NCBI GenBank assembly: GCA_027886925.1
Contig: JAPCJN010000017.1
Location: 1-27,711 of the forward strand
Source of the DNA: Nitrososphaerota archaeon
GTDB lineage: Archaea > Thermoproteota > Nitrososphaeria > Nitrososphaerales > UBA183
Direction of reading: 5' to 3'
Length of the DNA: 27,711 nucleotides
Shown: positions 6,737 to 14,237 of the stretch, piece by piece
Layout: each line of letters begins with the position of its first letter
Numbering within the stretch: the stretch's first letter is position 1
Position numbers and translations under genes: made by a program
The notes under the pieces: model-generated
Seen by the model: only the letters and a program-made list of their open reading frames with translations
The model's database searches: none
What the model was told of the DNA's origin: nothing

Positions 6737-6921
6737 ATCGGTCTTGACTCGTCGATTGGATAAGATTCGTCACTCTCCGTCACGTGTTGGACGTCGTTGT
6801 TCACCTGTCCGCACCTCAAGCAACGGCAAGCCAACAAGTTCTCGTCGCTGCTCAACAGATAGTGCTCTGTCCTCAGCTTGCAACCGTCGCAGTTGAGCTT
6901 CCGTATTTGCTCAAGTAGCAA
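6724..6921 (-). CDS. Small zinc-ribbon protein
   Basis: A 65-residue acidic protein with C11-x2-C14 and C34-x2-C37 (plus C32), separated by 19 residues, a spacing typical of a zinc ribbon. A negatively charged tail (ESDESYPIDESRP) follows. Small thaumarchaeal zinc ribbons of this type occur alone and near DNA- and RNA-processing genes; the function is not known. The TTG start is preceded by GGAG, very close to it. It converges with, and overlaps, the last gene of the membrane operon by 13 bp. Confidence 0.55.
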   Translation of the reverse strand: MLLEQIRKLNCDGCKLRTEHYLLSSDENLLACRCLRCGQVNNDVQHVTESDESYPIDESRPIYVV

Positions 6922-6968
6922 ACTCCGTCTGCCCTATGCCGAAATGGCAATGCTTTCTAATAAATTTT

Positions 6969-7178
6969 TCAGTCTTCTGTCGCAGGACGAGGGAAGCCTC
7001 TCGACGCCCTTCGGCGCGGTCCTTCGACTCCGTCTTCGCCACAAATAGCGTCTAACCCCTCCTTGAGCTGCTTGAGCTCCTTGAGCCCGAGGGACGCGAG
7101 ACGAGCGAAGGTCCCGTTGGCAACACAAGAATAAAGAGCGTCGATGCTCGCGGGGGTCTGAATACACAACTTGAGCAA
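6969..7178 (-). CDS. Possible small helical protein overlapping the mre11 start
   Basis: A 69-residue frame with codon usage rich in C/G third positions and a helical central part (ARLASLGLKELKQLKEGLDA). Its TTG start overlaps the first eight bases of mre11 on the opposite strand, and no TATA box or ribosome site is clear. The C-terminus is basic and low in complexity. It may be a remnant or a shadow; the amphipathic centre is the only argument in favour. Confidence 0.3.
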   Translation of the reverse strand: MLKLCIQTPASIDALYSCVANGTFARLASLGLKELKQLKEGLDAICGEDGVEGPRRRASRGFPRPATED

Positions 7179-8442
7179 GTTCGCTCACATGTCAGACATT
7201 CATCTCGGGGCGCACAGGGAGCCGGCCCTCAGGGAACTCGAGCGCAAGTGCTTCAGTGAGGCTATGGATATGTGCGTCAAGGAAGGAATCGACTTTCTGC
7301 TGGTCTCCGGTGACCTGTTCCACGTCGGGATACCCGACCTCGGCGTCGTGAACGACGCGGTCAAGAAGATGAGAGAGCTTCGTGATGCGAGGATCCCCAT
7401 CTACGCGATCTACGGGAGCCACGACTACACGCCGACAGGGACCTCGGTCATCGATATCCTGCACACCGCCGGGATACTTACCAACATCATGCGCTCGTCT
7501 ACGGAGGAGGGACGCCTGCGGCTCAAGATGTTCACCGACCCCGAGACCGGGGCGAAGCTTACAGGCATCGCAGCCAGGAAGATCGGGCTGGAGAGCAAGT
7601 CCTACGAGATCCTCGACAGGGAGTCCCTCGAGAGGGAGGGAGGGTTCAAGGTCTTCGCATTCCACAGCGGGATAACGCAGTTCAAGCCCGACTACCTCAG
7701 CGAGATGGAGACAATCGACATCTCGAGTCTGCCGAAGGGCTTCGACTACTACGCGGGCGGCCACATCCACGTGAGGGGGGAGTATAGCCTACCAGGATAC
7801 CAGAGGGTCGTGTTTCCAGGCCCCCTATTCACAGGATACGGCGGCAAGGACCTGGAGGCGACGGCCAGGGGGGAGCGGCGGGGGTTCTACATCGTCGACT
7901 TTGACGACCGATTCAAGCACATGCGCTTCGCCCCGGTCGAGAGCTTCCTGGGCGCCTATCTCGAGATAGACGTGACAGGGTTGAACTCGGTCCAAGCGAA
8001 CAAGGAGCTCCAAGAGAGGGCCGCTGGGCTGCAAGTGAACGACAAGGTCGTCGTCCTGCGGGTCACCGGGGAGCTGGCCGGCGGGAAGACCACCGAGGTC
8101 GACCTCCAACGTGCCAGAAGGGACGTCACGGAGAGGGGCGCCATCTGGGTCTACGTAAACCGGTACGGCCTGACGTCGAAGGAGCACGCGCAGATCAGGG
8201 TCCTCGGCGAAGACGCCACGACCATCGAAAGGAGCCTCTTCAAGGATAACGTGGCCAAGCTCAAGCTCTCGACCAAGGAGCTTACCGGGGAAAGCGGCGT
8301 GACGCACGCCACCGAGCTCCTCAGGTTGCTGAGGCAAGGGCAGAAGCGGAACGAGATGAAGAAGGACTACTCCAAGAGGGTCGTCGACGCTGGAGCGCAG
8401 GCCCTCCTCGCGAAGGAATTGCTGGAGGAGGGACCCGGATGA
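7171..8442 (+). CDS. mre11: Mre11 DNA double-strand-break repair nuclease
   Basis: A 423-residue protein with all phosphoesterase motifs of Mre11: D9-I-H11-L-G, SGD48-L-F-H51, GSH84-D85, H165 (FAFHSG) and GGH198-I-H200. These ligate two Mn2+ ions for ssDNA endonuclease and 3'-5' exonuclease activity. The usual GNHD motif is GSHD here, so a metal ligand and stacking position carries Ser instead of Asn; whether this is lineage-typical needs an alignment. The capping domain and a C-terminal Rad50-binding region follow. TTG 7171 is chosen because SKFAHMSDIHLG then begins as the family does. The gene overlaps rad50 in ATGA, so both subunits are translationally coupled. The complex tethers and processes DNA ends. 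Confidence 0.95.
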   Translation: MSKFAHMSDIHLGAHREPALRELERKCFSEAMDMCVKEGIDFLLVSGDLFHVGIPDLGVVNDAVKKMRELRDARIPIYAIYGSHDYTPTGTSVIDILHTAGILTNIMRSSTEEGRLRLKMFTDPETGAKLTGIAARKIGLESKSYEILDRESLEREGGFKVFAFHSGITQFKPDYLSEMETIDISSLPKGFDYYAGGHIHVRGEYSLPGYQRVVFPGPLFTGYGGKDLEATARGERRGFYIVDFDDRFKHMRFAPVESFLGAYLEIDVTGLNSVQANKELQERAAGLQVNDKVVVLRVTGELAGGKTTEVDLQRARRDVTERGAIWVYVNRYGLTSKEHAQIRVLGEDATTIERSLFKDNVAKLKLSTKELTGESGVTHATELLRLLRQGQKRNEMKKDYSKRVVDAGAQALLAKELLEEGPG

Positions 8443-10457
8443 TAATCAAGAAGCTGAGGATGGCGAACATCCGGAGCTACAAGGCCGCGGAGGTGGAGTT
8501 TCCGCGAGGCAGGACGCTCTTCGTGGGAGACATAGGCTCCGGGAAGTCCACCATCCTGATGGCCGTAGAATTCGCGCTCTTCGGGCTTGGGAGCGCAAGG
8601 GCCTCTTCCCTCCTCAGGGTGGGGGAGGCCAAAGGGGTCGTCGAGCTGGAGTTCGAGGCAAATGGTAAAGACTACTGGGTGCGCAGGACCCTCGCGAAGA
8701 AGGGAAACTCCATCCAGCAGGTCGAAGGGAAGCTGAGAGGGCCGAACGGGGAGGAGGAAGACTACCCTGCCTCCGAGATGAAGGAGCGCATGCTCGGGAT
8801 ACTGAACTTCCGCGAGCCCACCGACCCGAAGTCTCGGAGCCTCATCTACCAATACGCGGTCTATACGCCGCAGGAGGAGATGAAACAGATCCTCGCCCTC
8901 CCTCCCGACCTGAGGCTCCAGATCCTTCGCAGGGCATTCGGGGTCGACGAATACAAGCTCGCCATGGAGAACGCGAAGGAGCTCTTGAAGAAGATACATG
9001 AGAAAAAAGTGCAGTTCGAGGCTGCCTCCAGGGACGTCCCTGCCCTGACGAGGGAGATGACCGACCTGAAGGGGAAGGCGAGCCGAGGCGAGGAGGAGCT
9101 CACGAAACTTGAGCAATCCGAGCAGGACGAAGAAATATCCCTGCGGCGACTGGAGAAGGAGAAGGACGAGCTCCACGAGGTCGAGACGCAGCTCGCGAGC
9201 GCACGGTCCGACCAGACGCACCTGCAACGCGAGATCAAGGGCGGCAAGGAAGAGGCGGAAGGCATCGCCACCGAGATTCGCGAGCTCGAGCGGAAGGCTG
9301 GCCAGCTGGGTGCGAGGGCGAGGCAGGCGAGCGAGGCGGTTCCCAGCGAGAGGAGCGCGGAGGAGCTGAAGGCGGCGATAGTCGCGGCCCGCGACTCCAT
9401 CGACGAACGCAAGGCGTCTGACGCTGAGATCAGGCTCAAGATCGGCCAGTATGAGTCGGTCGCCGAGAAGGGAAGGTGTCCCGTGTGCGACCGTGACGCA
9501 AGCCCGGAGGAGTTCGCCCAGAAGGTCGGACGCCTCTCAAACGAGAGGAAGGCGTCGGCAGTACATCTCGAACACCTGAGCCGTGAACTCCGGGAACTGG
9601 AGGAGGCGCTCGAGAGAAGGAGGAAACACGACACCCAGGTCGAGAAGGCGAAAGATGACCTCGCCAGGGCGAGGGAGTATGAGGAAGACTCAGAGAAGAA
9701 GAGGAAGCGGCAGGCCTCGGCACGCGAGGGCATCGCAGATGGAGAGAAGAAGTTGTCCGAATTGGAGAGCAGGATAAGGGTCCTCGAAGGGGAGGCCCGA
9801 GGCCTCGAGCCCCTGCGTCAGAAGATAGAGGCGTCCAAGAGGGCGCTCGAGGCGACGAGGGAGAGCGTGGCGAGCCTGAGGGTTGAGGTCAGGAACTGGC
9901 GCGACGCGGCGCAGAGGAATGCGGAACTCATCGTCCGGAAGGAGAGGTCGGCGTCCAGGGCGCGGGAGCTCGGAGAGCGAGAGATATGGCTCGAGGAGTA
10001 CTTCATCCCCACGGTAGAGACGATAGAGAGGCACGTGATGACGTCCATTAACCGGGAGTTCGGCCACAACTTCCAGAGATGGTTCTCGATCCTCGTCGAA
10101 GACGGCGAGAAGGAGGCGAGGGTCGACGAAGACTTCGCGCCCCTCGTCGACCAGGGAGGCTACGAGCAGGACATCGAGTTCCTGAGCGGGGGCGAGAGGA
10201 CCAGCGTCGCGCTCGCCTACAGGCTGGCCCTAAGCCAGATGGTGCAGAAGTTCGCAGAGGTCGGGCCGAGCGCCCTCATACTCGACGAGCCGACGGACGG
10301 CTTCAGCAAAGAGCAGCTCGGGAATATGCGCGAGATACTCGACGAGATGGCGAACCCGCAGGTCGTCATCGTATCGCACGAGAGAGAGCTCGAGAGCATG
10401 GCGGACCAGATCTATCGCGTCGCGAAGGTCGAGGGCGAATCCAAGATCTCCCGTTGA
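8439..10457 (+). CDS. rad50: Rad50 ABC-type ATPase, short coiled-coil form
   Basis: A 672-residue SMC-like ATPase. Walker A is G30-DIGSGKST38. Two coiled-coil arms (about 180-330 and 365-520) flank a zinc hook at C347-P-V-C350. The ABC signature LSGGE is at 582-586, Walker B LILDEPTD has D616-E617, and the switch histidine is in VVIVSHE. ATP binding closes the two heads and controls Mre11, while the hook joins two Rad50 molecules. Many archaeal Rad50 proteins exceed 850 residues, so the coiled coil is shorter here. ATG 8439 overlaps the mre11 stop. The downstream repair gene follows after a 37-bp gap with its own TATA-like element. Confidence 0.95.
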   Translation: MIIKKLRMANIRSYKAAEVEFPRGRTLFVGDIGSGKSTILMAVEFALFGLGSARASSLLRVGEAKGVVELEFEANGKDYWVRRTLAKKGNSIQQVEGKLRGPNGEEEDYPASEMKERMLGILNFREPTDPKSRSLIYQYAVYTPQEEMKQILALPPDLRLQILRRAFGVDEYKLAMENAKELLKKIHEKKVQFEAASRDVPALTREMTDLKGKASRGEEELTKLEQSEQDEEISLRRLEKEKDELHEVETQLASARSDQTHLQREIKGGKEEAEGIATEIRELERKAGQLGARARQASEAVPSERSAEELKAAIVAARDSIDERKASDAEIRLKIGQYESVAEKGRCPVCDRDASPEEFAQKVGRLSNERKASAVHLEHLSRELRELEEALERRRKHDTQVEKAKDDLARAREYEEDSEKKRKRQASAREGIADGEKKLSELESRIRVLEGEARGLEPLRQKIEASKRALEATRESVASLRVEVRNWRDAAQRNAELIVRKERSASRARELGEREIWLEEYFIPTVETIERHVMTSINREFGHNFQRWFSILVEDGEKEARVDEDFAPLVDQGGYEQDIEFLSGGERTSVALAYRLALSQMVQKFAEVGPSALILDEPTDGFSKEQLGNMREILDEMANPQVVIVSHERELESMADQIYRVAKVEGESKISR

Positions 10458-10467
10458 GAAGAAGAGG

Positions 10468-10476
10468 CCTTAAGAG
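10468..10476 (+). promoter_or_regulatory. TATA-like element before the Nre gene
   Basis: CCTTAAGAG is centred about 23 bp before GTG 10495, a spacing compatible with a leaderless transcript. The Nre gene may therefore have its own promoter besides read-through from rad50. Confidence 0.4.
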
Positions 10477-10494
10477 ACCGGACTCGCTCGCTAG

Positions 10495-11817
10495 GTGACT
10501 GAACTGCCCCGCAGAATCACTTGGCTCTCTAACATTATTTCGGCGGAGAGCATCGGGCTCGAGGAAAAGACGGCCCGCTCCATCGAGGTGATAGAGGAAC
10601 CTCCGGCTTGGATGTGTTTGCAATGTCGTGGCGCGAAGCTGCTCTGTGGCAAGCCCAGATGTCCCATCATAGTCAAGGCCCAATCTATGGCCCGAGCCGA
10701 CTACTCTTATTCCGACCAGATCGCCGGGTCGTCTCCACCCGGCGTCTTCGTTGGAAGGATAGGCTACCCGAAGGTCTCGATCGGCCCGATGGTCCCGCCG
10801 ACATATGGGGACACGACCGTGATGGACACGCCCGAGCGGTGGCTCGGCAAACCCCTCGAGACGATCGTGGACTATAGATATTCGCTCGTCAGGGGAAATG
10901 TGAGGGCCAGCATAGAGGACGCCGCAAACCCTACCGGGACGCTCGAGAAGCTCCAGGAGCTCTCGATGGCGGCGCGTCCTGTAGACGCCGAGCTGAGACT
11001 TTCCAAGGCGCCCAGGAAGGTGCTAACCCTTAGCGAAGACTCGCAGCCATACGGCCCGTCGGCTCCGCTTGAGAGGTTCAAGACCGGCAACGTCACAGTC
11101 GAGCGCAGGATCGAGAAGGCCTACTACGACCGAGACTTGAAGGCGGCTGATGCCATCTTCTCGCTCTATCGGGACGAGATACTCGTGACCAGGCTGCAGC
11201 GCGCGCTGAGCATAGGGATGTTCGGCGAGGGCGCCAAGCGGAGGCTTGTCCCGACCAGGTGGAGCATAACCGCGGTCGACAGCACGATCAGCTCCAAACT
11301 CATAGAGCGGGTCAAGGATTTCCAAACGATCGACGAGTACCGCGTCTACAGCTATGACGTCTATGACAACCAGTACGTCGCGATACTCCTCCCCGAACCG
11401 TGGAGGTTCGAGTGGATAGAGGCCTGGTTCCCGAACACGACCTGGAACCAGTTCACCAAGGAACCGTACATGATCGGGGACTACGAGGAGTACTTCGGGC
11501 GGCGCACCTACGCAAGAGTTGGCGGCTGCTACTACTCTACCCGGTTGGCGATCGGGGAGGCACTCGAGAAGGAGAAGAGGCAGGCGTCTGCGATCGTCCT
11601 CAGGGAGACCTATCCTGGATACATAATGCCGCTCGGAGTCTGGAACGTCCGCGAAAGCATCCGCGAGCTGATGCGGCAGAGGCCGGCTAAGTTCGATTCG
11701 TTCGGCCGTGCGCTGGACGCGGCCCTTGACAAGATGAAAATATCGAAGAAGCAGTGGATAGGCTCTTCAGTCCTGATATCGAGGGAGCTCACCCAGACGA
11801 AGATAACGAGCTTCTGA
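10495..11817 (+). CDS. nreA: Nre-family archaeal DNA repair protein with PCNA-interacting motif
   Basis: A 440-residue protein with an N-terminal zinc-binding cluster C41-x2-C44-RGAKLLC51-x4-C56-P, as in the archaeal Nre family. The protein ends in Q434-T-K-I-T-S-F440, which fits the PIP-box pattern Qxx(I/L/M)xxF by which clients bind the PCNA sliding clamp. Haloarchaeal and Archaeoglobus Nre proteins are known to interact with PCNA and to act in DNA damage tolerance; the biochemical activity is unresolved. The GTG start follows a TATA-like element by about 23 bp. It lies directly after mre11-rad50, in the place where many archaea carry herA/nurA, and its stop is 5 bp from that of the convergent DUF192 gene. 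Confidence 0.9.
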   Translation: MTELPRRITWLSNIISAESIGLEEKTARSIEVIEEPPAWMCLQCRGAKLLCGKPRCPIIVKAQSMARADYSYSDQIAGSSPPGVFVGRIGYPKVSIGPMVPPTYGDTTVMDTPERWLGKPLETIVDYRYSLVRGNVRASIEDAANPTGTLEKLQELSMAARPVDAELRLSKAPRKVLTLSEDSQPYGPSAPLERFKTGNVTVERRIEKAYYDRDLKAADAIFSLYRDEILVTRLQRALSIGMFGEGAKRRLVPTRWSITAVDSTISSKLIERVKDFQTIDEYRVYSYDVYDNQYVAILLPEPWRFEWIEAWFPNTTWNQFTKEPYMIGDYEEYFGRRTYARVGGCYYSTRLAIGEALEKEKRQASAIVLRETYPGYIMPLGVWNVRESIRELMRQRPAKFDSFGRALDAALDKMKISKKQWIGSSVLISRELTQTKITSF

Positions 11818-11822
11818 GCCCG

Positions 11823-12314
11823 TCAGCTGAACACCACCGTGGTCCCGACCTTGACTCCGTTCGTCTGGGCGAAACCTCCTTTCGCCTCCAAGACGAGGTC
11901 GGCCCTGGACGTCGGATGGTAGGAGGTGCAGGCAACGATGACATGGCACGGCGGGGCGTTGAGCTCCAGATAGACCACCTTCCCGACGTTGCTGCCGGAG
12001 TCTGCGACGATCCACATCATGTCGAGGCTCGAGTTGACGTCGAACATCCAAAACGAGTAGTAGGCCGAATTGGGAAAGACGAAGAGCTCCGTGGTGTCGT
12101 CGTTCACCTTCGTGTTCATCAGCCCTTTCTGTAGCGCGCTCTGGTTGGTCGCGAGATAAGTCAGCGCGAACGCCCTGTCGCCTATCTTGAAACTAGAATA
12201 ATGGATGTCGTTCGAGCTGGCAATCGGAGTGGAGTCGACCAAGACGATGTTGGCGGCGACGATCAGCAGGGGTATCGCGACGGCGGCCATTATCAGCAGG
12301 CGGACCCTATTCAT
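11823..12314 (-). CDS. DUF192 family protein, membrane-anchored
   Basis: A 163-residue protein with an N-terminal signal anchor (basic MNRVR, then a hydrophobic stretch at about 6-26). A DUF192 domain follows: ALTYLATNQSALQKGLM, then WMFDVNSSLDMMWI, the VVYLELNAPPCH strand, and a final LEAKGGFAQTNGVKVG. DUF192 proteins are small beta-barrels, usually extracytoplasmic, with unknown function. Two cysteines (PPCHVIVACTSY) lie near each other and could form a disulfide outside the cell. The ATG start is followed at once by the anchor. It is divergent from alaX, and a CATC tetranucleotide repeat sits in between. Confidence 0.85.
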   Translation of the reverse strand: MNRVRLLIMAAVAIPLLIVAANIVLVDSTPIASSNDIHYSSFKIGDRAFALTYLATNQSALQKGLMNTKVNDDTTELFVFPNSAYYSFWMFDVNSSLDMMWIVADSGSNVGKVVYLELNAPPCHVIVACTSYHPTSRADLVLEAKGGFAQTNGVKVGTTVVFS

Positions 12315-12318
12315 GCTT

Positions 12319-12334
12319 CATCCATCCATCCATC
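12319..12334. repeat. Short CATC tetranucleotide repeat, four copies
   Basis: (CATC)x4 lies immediately upstream of the DUF192 start codon on the opposite strand, in the divergent gap. It is short and could vary in copy number; no function is evident. Confidence 0.7.
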
Positions 12335-12396
12335 AATGTGGCCATCTATCATCTATGCATCCTCGCCCACGCGTTTCCGCCGTGGTTTTCCCCTCA

Positions 12397-12406
12397 GATA
12401 TTTATT
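12397..12406 (+). promoter_or_regulatory. TATA box upstream of alaX
   Basis: GATATTTATT is centred near 12401. A start of transcription about 24-27 bp on would be near 12425, so any protein start upstream of this is unlikely. Confidence 0.55.
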
Positions 12407-12446
12407 CAGGCTTCCTCAAAACTCATGGAGGAAGCGACTCCAAGAG

Positions 12447-13145
12447 ACGACCGAGAGACTCTACTGGCATGATGCCTATCTCCGTGAATTCCAGGCGTCC
12501 GTAGTGGCGGTGGAAGAGAAGGGGGTAAGGCTCGACAGGACCGCCTTCAATCCAAGGGGAGGAGGCCTCGTATCAGATTTGGGGATGCTCAACGACACGA
12601 GCGTCACCGAAGTAATCAAGCAGGAAGAGGAGATCTTCCATGTGGTCGAGAAGCCAGGGTCCCTCAAGACAGGCGATTCCGTCCACGGGCTCATCGACTG
12701 GGAGCGAAGGCACAGGGTGATGCGGATGCACACGACGGCCCACATCCTCAGCGCCGTCGTCAACCGCGAAACCGGAGCCCTCATAACGGGGAACCAGATC
12801 TCCCCGATGGAATCCCGGATCGATTTTTCTCTAGAATCATTCGACAGAGACAAGCTCGCAGACTATGTCAAGATGGCCAACGACGCCGCAAAGAGCGGGG
12901 CCGAGGTAAAGTCGTACTTCATGAAGAGGGAGGAGGTGCTGAAAGCTCCCGGCCTTGTGAAGTTGGCCCAGGCGCTCCCGCCCGCTGTCGAGGAGCTGAG
13001 GATCGTCAAAATCGGCGAAGTCGACACGCAAGCCGATGGCGGAGTGCACGTGAGGAACACCTCCGAGATAGGGGAGATAGTCGTCGACCGATTCGAGAAC
13101 AAAGGGAAGAGCAACAGGCGGCTCTACTTCTCGTTACAACCATAA
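12447..13145 (+). CDS. alaX: Alanyl-tRNA editing protein AlaX (start codon not canonical)
   Basis: A stand-alone homologue of the AlaRS editing domain that hydrolyses mischarged Ser- or Gly-tRNA(Ala). Recognisable parts are TERLYWHDAYLREFQASV at the start, the glycine-rich FNPRGGG strand-turn, the zinc motif HTTAH, and QADGGVHVRNTSEIGEI near the end. In the AlaRS of this window the matching site is CGGTH; here Asp replaces that Cys, a form I believe occurs in AlaX proteins but could not check. Family members usually begin MTE-LY; here the aligned codon at 12447 is ACG. No ATG, GTG or TTG is in frame between 12336 and this point, and the ATG at 12424 is in another frame. From 12447 the product is about 232 residues, normal for AlaX-M. 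Confidence 0.85.
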   Translation, partial: TTERLYWHDAYLREFQASVVAVEEKGVRLDRTAFNPRGGGLVSDLGMLNDTSVTEVIKQEEEIFHVVEKPGSLKTGDSVHGLIDWERRHRVMRMHTTAHILSAVVNRETGALITGNQISPMESRIDFSLESFDRDKLADYVKMANDAAKSGAEVKSYFMKREEVLKAPGLVKLAQALPPAVEELRIVKIGEVDTQADGGVHVRNTSEIGEIVVDRFENKGKSNRRLYFSLQP

Positions 13146-13170
13146 GCTGAGCTCATGCATAATCAAATCC

Positions 13171-13403
13171 CTATAGCGTGTCCCAACGAGCAATCCCACT
13201 GCCAAAGTCCAGGGAGACAAGTCCCTTGAACCTGAACGTCCGAGTCTCGACTAGAGGGTCGAGAGGATGAGAGCCAAGTCCTTCCTATTGCCAATAGCCT
13301 GTGCAGCCAGCCAGTCCAATTGGGCGTTTGTCTTACCGGCTCCGTTTGACCCAATGAAGGGCGCGTGGAAGACCTTGTCCTCGTCGTCAATAGCGTTGAT
13401 CAA
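13171..13403 (-). pseudogene. Frameshifted remnant of a P-loop NTPase
   Basis: From a TTG at 13403 the minus strand encodes about 50 residues with HAPFIGSNGAGKTNAQLDWL, a Walker A-like G-x4-GKT, ending at a TAG (13251-13253). One frame over, readable protein continues (DPLVETRTFRFKGLVSLDFG, then ARWDTL) to a TAG at 13171-13173. The sense-like sequence jumping frame near 13256 suggests a decayed or frameshifted gene. The FxGSNGAGKT-AQ context recalls viral terminase-like or other P-loop ATPases, but the fragment is too short to name. No upstream portion is found before 13403. Confidence 0.4.
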
Positions 13404-13524
13404 CGGAAATTGATGCTTCAGTCGCTCTTAATGACAACCCGGATGCAAGGCGATTCGGCCTTTTCCTGATTATGCCAAAGACAAACGCCGAGAGCGAACT
13501 CACCCGCTGCGGTCTGTCAGAGCA

Positions 13525-13537
13525 AAAGAGTATTTAC
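13525..13537 (+). promoter_or_regulatory. TATA-like element for the 13554 gene
   Basis: AAAAGAGTATTTA is centred about 24 bp ahead of ATG 13554, which fits a leaderless mRNA. Confidence 0.5.
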
Positions 13538-13553
13538 CTCATTTTGACGTAGA

Positions 13554-13793
13554 ATGCAATCGATGAGAAGGGCGTTTGTCCTGGCTAACACGGACATGGG
13601 CTCAGAGGACGAGGTCCAGTCAGAGCTGAAGAAAGTAGAAGGAATCGTTCGAGTCTACCTAGTCTATGGCGGCTACGACGTGGTGGTCGAGGTCGAAGCC
13701 GAATCGGACCAGAAACTCAAGGAGGTCGTATTTTCCAGAATTCGTGTGCTCAAGCATGTAAGGTCTACGCTTACGCTCGCTACGACGTCCTGA
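13554..13793 (+). CDS. Stand-alone Lrp/AsnC effector (RAM-type) domain protein
   Basis: A 79-residue protein equal to the C-terminal ligand-binding domain of Lrp/AsnC regulators without a DNA-binding domain. It has the beta-alpha-beta-beta-alpha-beta pattern AFVLANTDMGSEDEVQSEL, then VEGIVRVYLVYGGYDVVVEV and the last helix and strand VFSRIRVLKHVRSTLTL. Such single-domain proteins form dimers or octamers and may bind amino acids or combine with full Lrp proteins. The gene may start at ATG 13554 or at the ATG three codons later; the TATA spacing favours the first. It stands alone among decayed sequence. Confidence 0.85.
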   Translation: MQSMRRAFVLANTDMGSEDEVQSELKKVEGIVRVYLVYGGYDVVVEVEAESDQKLKEVVFSRIRVLKHVRSTLTLATTS

Positions 13794-14099
13794 TCTGGTT
13801 CCTCGTAGCCCATCGTGGCTCCCTCACGTAGCCCGCGTTGGCCTCGCCCGGTTTGACCGGTCGTCTCGCAAGCCAGCTCTCAAACAGATCGGGGATTTTC
13901 GTCTTCGCAGTTGGAGGGCCTTTCTTGCCTTCTTTCTCGGCATCAGGTACTCGCGGTTCCCAACACGCTCCTATGCCCTGGTACGGATCGTCCCGGACTG
14001 TGTTTTTTGCCGGTACCAGTAAGTGTAGTAGCACTCGGCACAGAGCGTAGGGCTCTCCTTGGCGGCTGGCTGTCCGCACAACTCGCACTTCCGAATCAA
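13780..14099 (-). pseudogene. Zinc-ribbon protein gene, apparently frameshifted
   Basis: From TTG 14099 the minus strand encodes 42 residues with a clear zinc ribbon: KCELCGQPAAKESPTLCAEC, followed by YYTYWYRQKTQSG, ending at TAG 13971-13973. An overlapping frame continues to 13780 with protein-like, charged sequence (PDAEKEGKKGPPTAKTKIPD, LFESWLARRPVKPGEANAGY). The simplest reading is one gene of about 105 residues with a frameshift between 13990 and 14030; two overlapping small genes are also possible. The 3' end overlaps by 14 bp that of the convergent Lrp-domain gene. The function of the zinc ribbon is unknown. Confidence 0.4.
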
Positions 14100-14237
14100 G
14101 GCAGGTCCAGCGTGGAACTAACCACCGCCGCAGTCTAATACGCGTTTCTTCTTGTCAGAAGAACATCGTCAAAGCTAGCGGAAATCGCGCGTTCTGTCGT
14201 CTCAGATGTCCGGCAGTATAACATGCAACAGACGGCT

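Noticed and set aside
8367..9733. Long minus-strand frames opposite rad50
   Set aside because: Leu/Ser-rich mirror frames typical of antisense to a coiled-coil gene.
7171..11817. NurA or HerA within the repair cluster
   Set aside because: The third gene has Nre zinc and PIP features, with no RNase H-like NurA core or HerA Walker motifs.
12201..12446. Longer N-terminus for AlaX from ATG 12201 or 12336
   Set aside because: It overlaps the DUF192 gene and the TATA box at 12397-12406 and is not like the family.
13163..13390. 75-residue minus-strand ORF
   Set aside because: Arg/Ser/Thr-rich and non-protein-like; the neighbouring frames carry the P-loop sequence instead.
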